Below are positions 50,436 to 52,328 of a stretch of 52,328 nt of DNA, piece by piece. The stretch spans positions 1 to 52,328 of the forward strand of contig JAUJMV010000033.1 of assembly GCA_030446685.1 (NCBI GenBank). The letters are read 5' to 3'. The DNA is from Thermomicrobiales bacterium (GTDB lineage Bacteria > Chloroflexota > Chloroflexia > Thermomicrobiales > CADCWN01). Position 1 is the first letter of the stretch. Each line of letters opens with the position of its first letter. The position numbers and the translations under genes are program-made. A model generated the notes under the pieces. The model worked only from the letters and a program-made list of their open reading frames with translations. It searched no databases and was not told where the DNA came from.

Positions 50436-50595
50436 TCTCCTTTCGCGGCTCCTTGCCCGAAAAGAGGGAACGGCGAAGGAAGCCGCTCTCCCTACCGCCA
50501 AGGGAAAGGCTTCCCCACCGTCCACGAACTGCCCGGTGGCCCCGCGCCGATCGGTCTCGCCCGAGAGGGAAGCGCCCTTCCCCCTGGGCTATGAA

Positions 50596-50615
50596 CACCC
50601 CCGCCAGCGGGGGTG
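50596..50615. terminator. perfect 9-bp GC hairpin
   Basis: CACCCCCGC/GCGGGGGTG with a two-base loop, in the 282-bp gap between the SnoaL gene stop (50718) and the MFS start. The same gap has a purine/pyrimidine-rich stretch of short repeated words (GGGAA, CTCTCCC) near 50455-50580. Direction not determined. Confidence 0.45.
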
Positions 50616-50717
50616 GAGTGCAGACACGCGGGTTGCGTTGTCGGAGCAGACTTTATCGTCCCGCCGCAGATCAGTCAACTGCAACGGACTTCAGCGCCAT
50701 TCGCCGGCAGTATCAGA

Positions 50718-51548
50718 TCATGAGCGGTATGTGGCGGACCTCACGCCGCGCGCGCGCGTTAGGCTGGCGAGGCGGGGGAAGAGGCCGAGCTGGATCGCGG
50801 CGGCGGTCCAGTCGGCCGAGGCGCGCACCTCGACGACCGCGCCCCCGGCGACCCGCGCGCCTTGGTCCCAGGCGATCGCCCGGCCGGTGGGGGCGTGGCC
50901 GAAGAGCGCGCCGCCGTGCGTGCCGCGCAGCGTCGCGCGCGTGCCGACCAGGTCGCCCTCGGCGATTTGGCCGACGAGTGTGAAGGCGAGGTCGGGGAAG
51001 GCGGCGGCGCGGCGAACTCCGCCCGCAACGGCCGGCGTCGATGTGGCCCGCCGCCGCGGCCTCGTCGCCCCGGCCCAGCGCCGCGCTTGCGCGCCGCCGC
51101 CGGCATCTCCGGGGCCGCATAGTGGCCTTGCGCCAGTGGGCGCGGGTCGCGCGGGGCCAGGCGGCGCGCCGGGCGCGCCGATCCGCCGCAGCACGTCCGG
51201 CCAGGTCGTGGTGCTGTTGTGCTCGATCACGATGCCGTCGAGCACCCGGTCCAGGCTGAACCCTTCGAGGGTGACCCGCCTGCCGGTCGGGGCGATGCCG
51301 GCGAAGGGGCCGGCGTGGGTCAGCCCCACCGCGCCGTAGGTGAAGACCCGGTCACCCTCCGCGATCTGCCGCCAGGGGACGGTCGTGCGCCAGTCGGCGA
51401 ACGCCAGTCGCGACGGCGGGATGACCTGGCGCGTCTCCCAGAAGCCGGGGTGGTCGTCGAGCGCCTCCAGAAGGCGCCCCGCGTTGATCGCCTCGAAGGC
51501 CTCGCGGATGACCGCCTTGTTCGCCGCGGTCGCGCTCGCGGTCGTCAT
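50718..51548 (-). pseudogene. SnoaL-like ester-cyclase protein with probable paired indels
   Basis: ATG 51548 after GGGAGGGG. First SnoaL (NTF2-fold) domain: NKAVIREAFEAINAGRLLEALD, GDRVFTYGAVGLTHAGPFAGIAPTGRRVTLEG. Second domain: FTLVGQIAEGDLVGTRATLRGTHGGALFGHAPTGRAI. The link (about residues 125-185) is Pro/Arg-rich, and the expected helix appears in other frames (RGDEAAAAGHIDAG, LRAEFAA), so two compensating indels near 51010-51090 are likely. Tandem SnoaL proteins have unknown substrates. Confidence 0.72.
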
Positions 51549-51746
51549 ACCCGCCCCTCCCTGCGCATCGTGCGTCCTGCCCTGCCACTTCCCCGGCCGG
51601 GGTCGCGGGTGCGGAGCTCACCAGCCGCGGCGGCGTCGGCGGGGGGCAGGGCCGGCACGCCGTCCCATCTTCGAGGGTGCCCCTTGTGCCGCCGGCGCCA
51701 TGCGCGCCGGCAGGGACCGCTGTAGGAGATGCGGGTCTACCCGATT

Positions 51747-51780
51747 TGTCTACAAGATGTTTGATATAAAGGAACAAGGG
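51747..51780. promoter_or_regulatory. AT-rich island upstream of the SnoaL gene
   Basis: About 34 bp with only one third G+C (TCTACAAGATGTTTGATATA) in a 236-bp gap otherwise near 70% GC. Probably the promoter region of the minus-strand SnoaL gene; no clear -35/-10 pair can be fixed. Confidence 0.35.
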
Positions 51781-51784
51781 AGGG

Positions 51785-52328
51785 CTACACGGCGATCAGG
51801 GCCGGTTCGACGGCCGTTCCGGCGCTGGGCGCCTCGGCGAGCGCGTGGGCGCTCGCCAGTTCGGCGGCCAGCGCCGACGCTTCCACGCCCGCGGCGAGAG
51901 CGCCTGCCCGGCGGCGTGGGCCGTCGCCCAGCCCGCGGCGCCCAGCGCGGCGCGCGCGGTCGCGGCGGTCTCCGCGACGGCGGGGCGATCGGGCGGCGGG
52001 AGCGCCGCCCCGGGCCCGCGATAGAGCGCCACCGCCGCGGTCAGGTGGTCAAGCCGCCGCTCGCGGAGACCGGCGGCAGTCGCCGCCGCGGCTATCGCCG
52101 TGTCGGGTTGGGCCAGCGCGGGGTCCAAACTGACCGCGCCGTCCGCGGTCACCAGGGCCTCGGGGGCGGGCAGGGCGCGCCGCAGGTGGTTCAGCAGCAC
52201 GACGAGGTTGCGGCGCGCGGTGGCGTCGGGGGTGTCTGGCCAGAAGAGGAAGCACAGTTCGTCGCGCGGCACCGGCCGGGTCGCCGCCGCGAGCCGGTAG
52301 AGCAGCGCGCGCGACTGCCGGCGGGGCA
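51785..52328 (-). pseudogene. SARP/BTAD-type transcriptional regulator, 5' end cut, one frameshift
   Basis: Runs off the right edge. RALLYRLAAATRPVPRDELC and FLFWPDTPDATARRNLVVLL are the winged helix of BTAD/SARP activators, followed by NHLRRALPAPEALVTADGAV and the start of the BTAD helical repeats (HLTAAVALYRGPGAAL). An indel near 51900 moves the frame to LAAGVEASALAAELASAHAL, ending at TAG 51785. It is short for the family, which usually continues with ATPase or TPR parts, so it may be truncated. Confidence 0.75.

Overview
The window is about 70% G+C and encodes mostly metabolic housekeeping and accessory genes. No rRNA or tRNA was recognised. Several features together suggest a Chloroflexota member, perhaps Thermomicrobia-like: a fused rhamnulose-phosphate aldolase/dehydrogenase, a LarA-type racemase, a DarA-like cyclic-di-AMP receptor, GTG starts, and intergenic heptamer/octamer repeats. 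This placement is inference; no marker gene proves it.

Layout. (1) 1-6.7 kb, minus strand: a sugar-acid cluster of uronate isomerase, a mannonate-oxidoreductase-like SDR, a LarA-type nickel racemase, a sulfatase, a methyltransferase and L-rhamnose mutarotase (cut by the window edge). (2) 6.9-12.1 kb, minus: a threonine-branch operon (aspartokinase, a VapB-fusion protein, aspartate-semialdehyde dehydrogenase, a hypothetical protein, homoserine dehydrogenase). It is preceded by a consensus promoter, a Thr-rich leader peptide and an intrinsic terminator, i.e. a thrL-type attenuator. (3) 12.2-18.1 kb, minus: CHRD protein, DinB, a NarL-type response regulator, HAD phosphatase, exported and membrane proteins, then a ComQ-like isoprenyl synthase next to a 77-codon ORF with a single Trp near its end. 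Its promoter carries a 6-4-6 dyad of ComA-box geometry. (4) 18.1-30 kb: FrnE/DsbA protein, S2P protease, DarA-like protein, ArsR regulator (plus strand), a candidate structured RNA, thioesterase, ABC exporter, GNAT/PIG-L fusion, M24 peptidase, PMT-like glycosyltransferase. (5) 30-40 kb: pentapeptide protein, MDR dehydrogenase, DUF433/DUF5615 and VapBC toxin-antitoxin pairs, DNA polymerase I, an IS630-like remnant, GNAT, exported proteins. (6) 40.6-46.4 kb, plus: sugar-acid dehydratase-like enolase member, Tat-exported SGNH hydrolase, DHA2 efflux pump with an operator-bearing promoter, quinone reductase, NAD(P)-binding protein. (7) 46.4-52.3 kb, minus: receiver-only regulator, RhaEW-type aldolase/dehydrogenase, MFS transporter, SnoaL protein, and a SARP/BTAD regulator cut by the window edge.

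Two patterns cross the whole window. First, many tandem minus-strand gene boundaries hold the same architecture: an inverted pair of short tandem-oligomer blocks, one beside the upstream stop codon and one beside the downstream ribosome-binding site, with a different repeat word at each boundary. Second, at least nine genes are broken by small indels, often in G/C runs, while long genes such as polA are intact. This looks more like assembly error than a wave of pseudogenes, but the sequence alone cannot decide.
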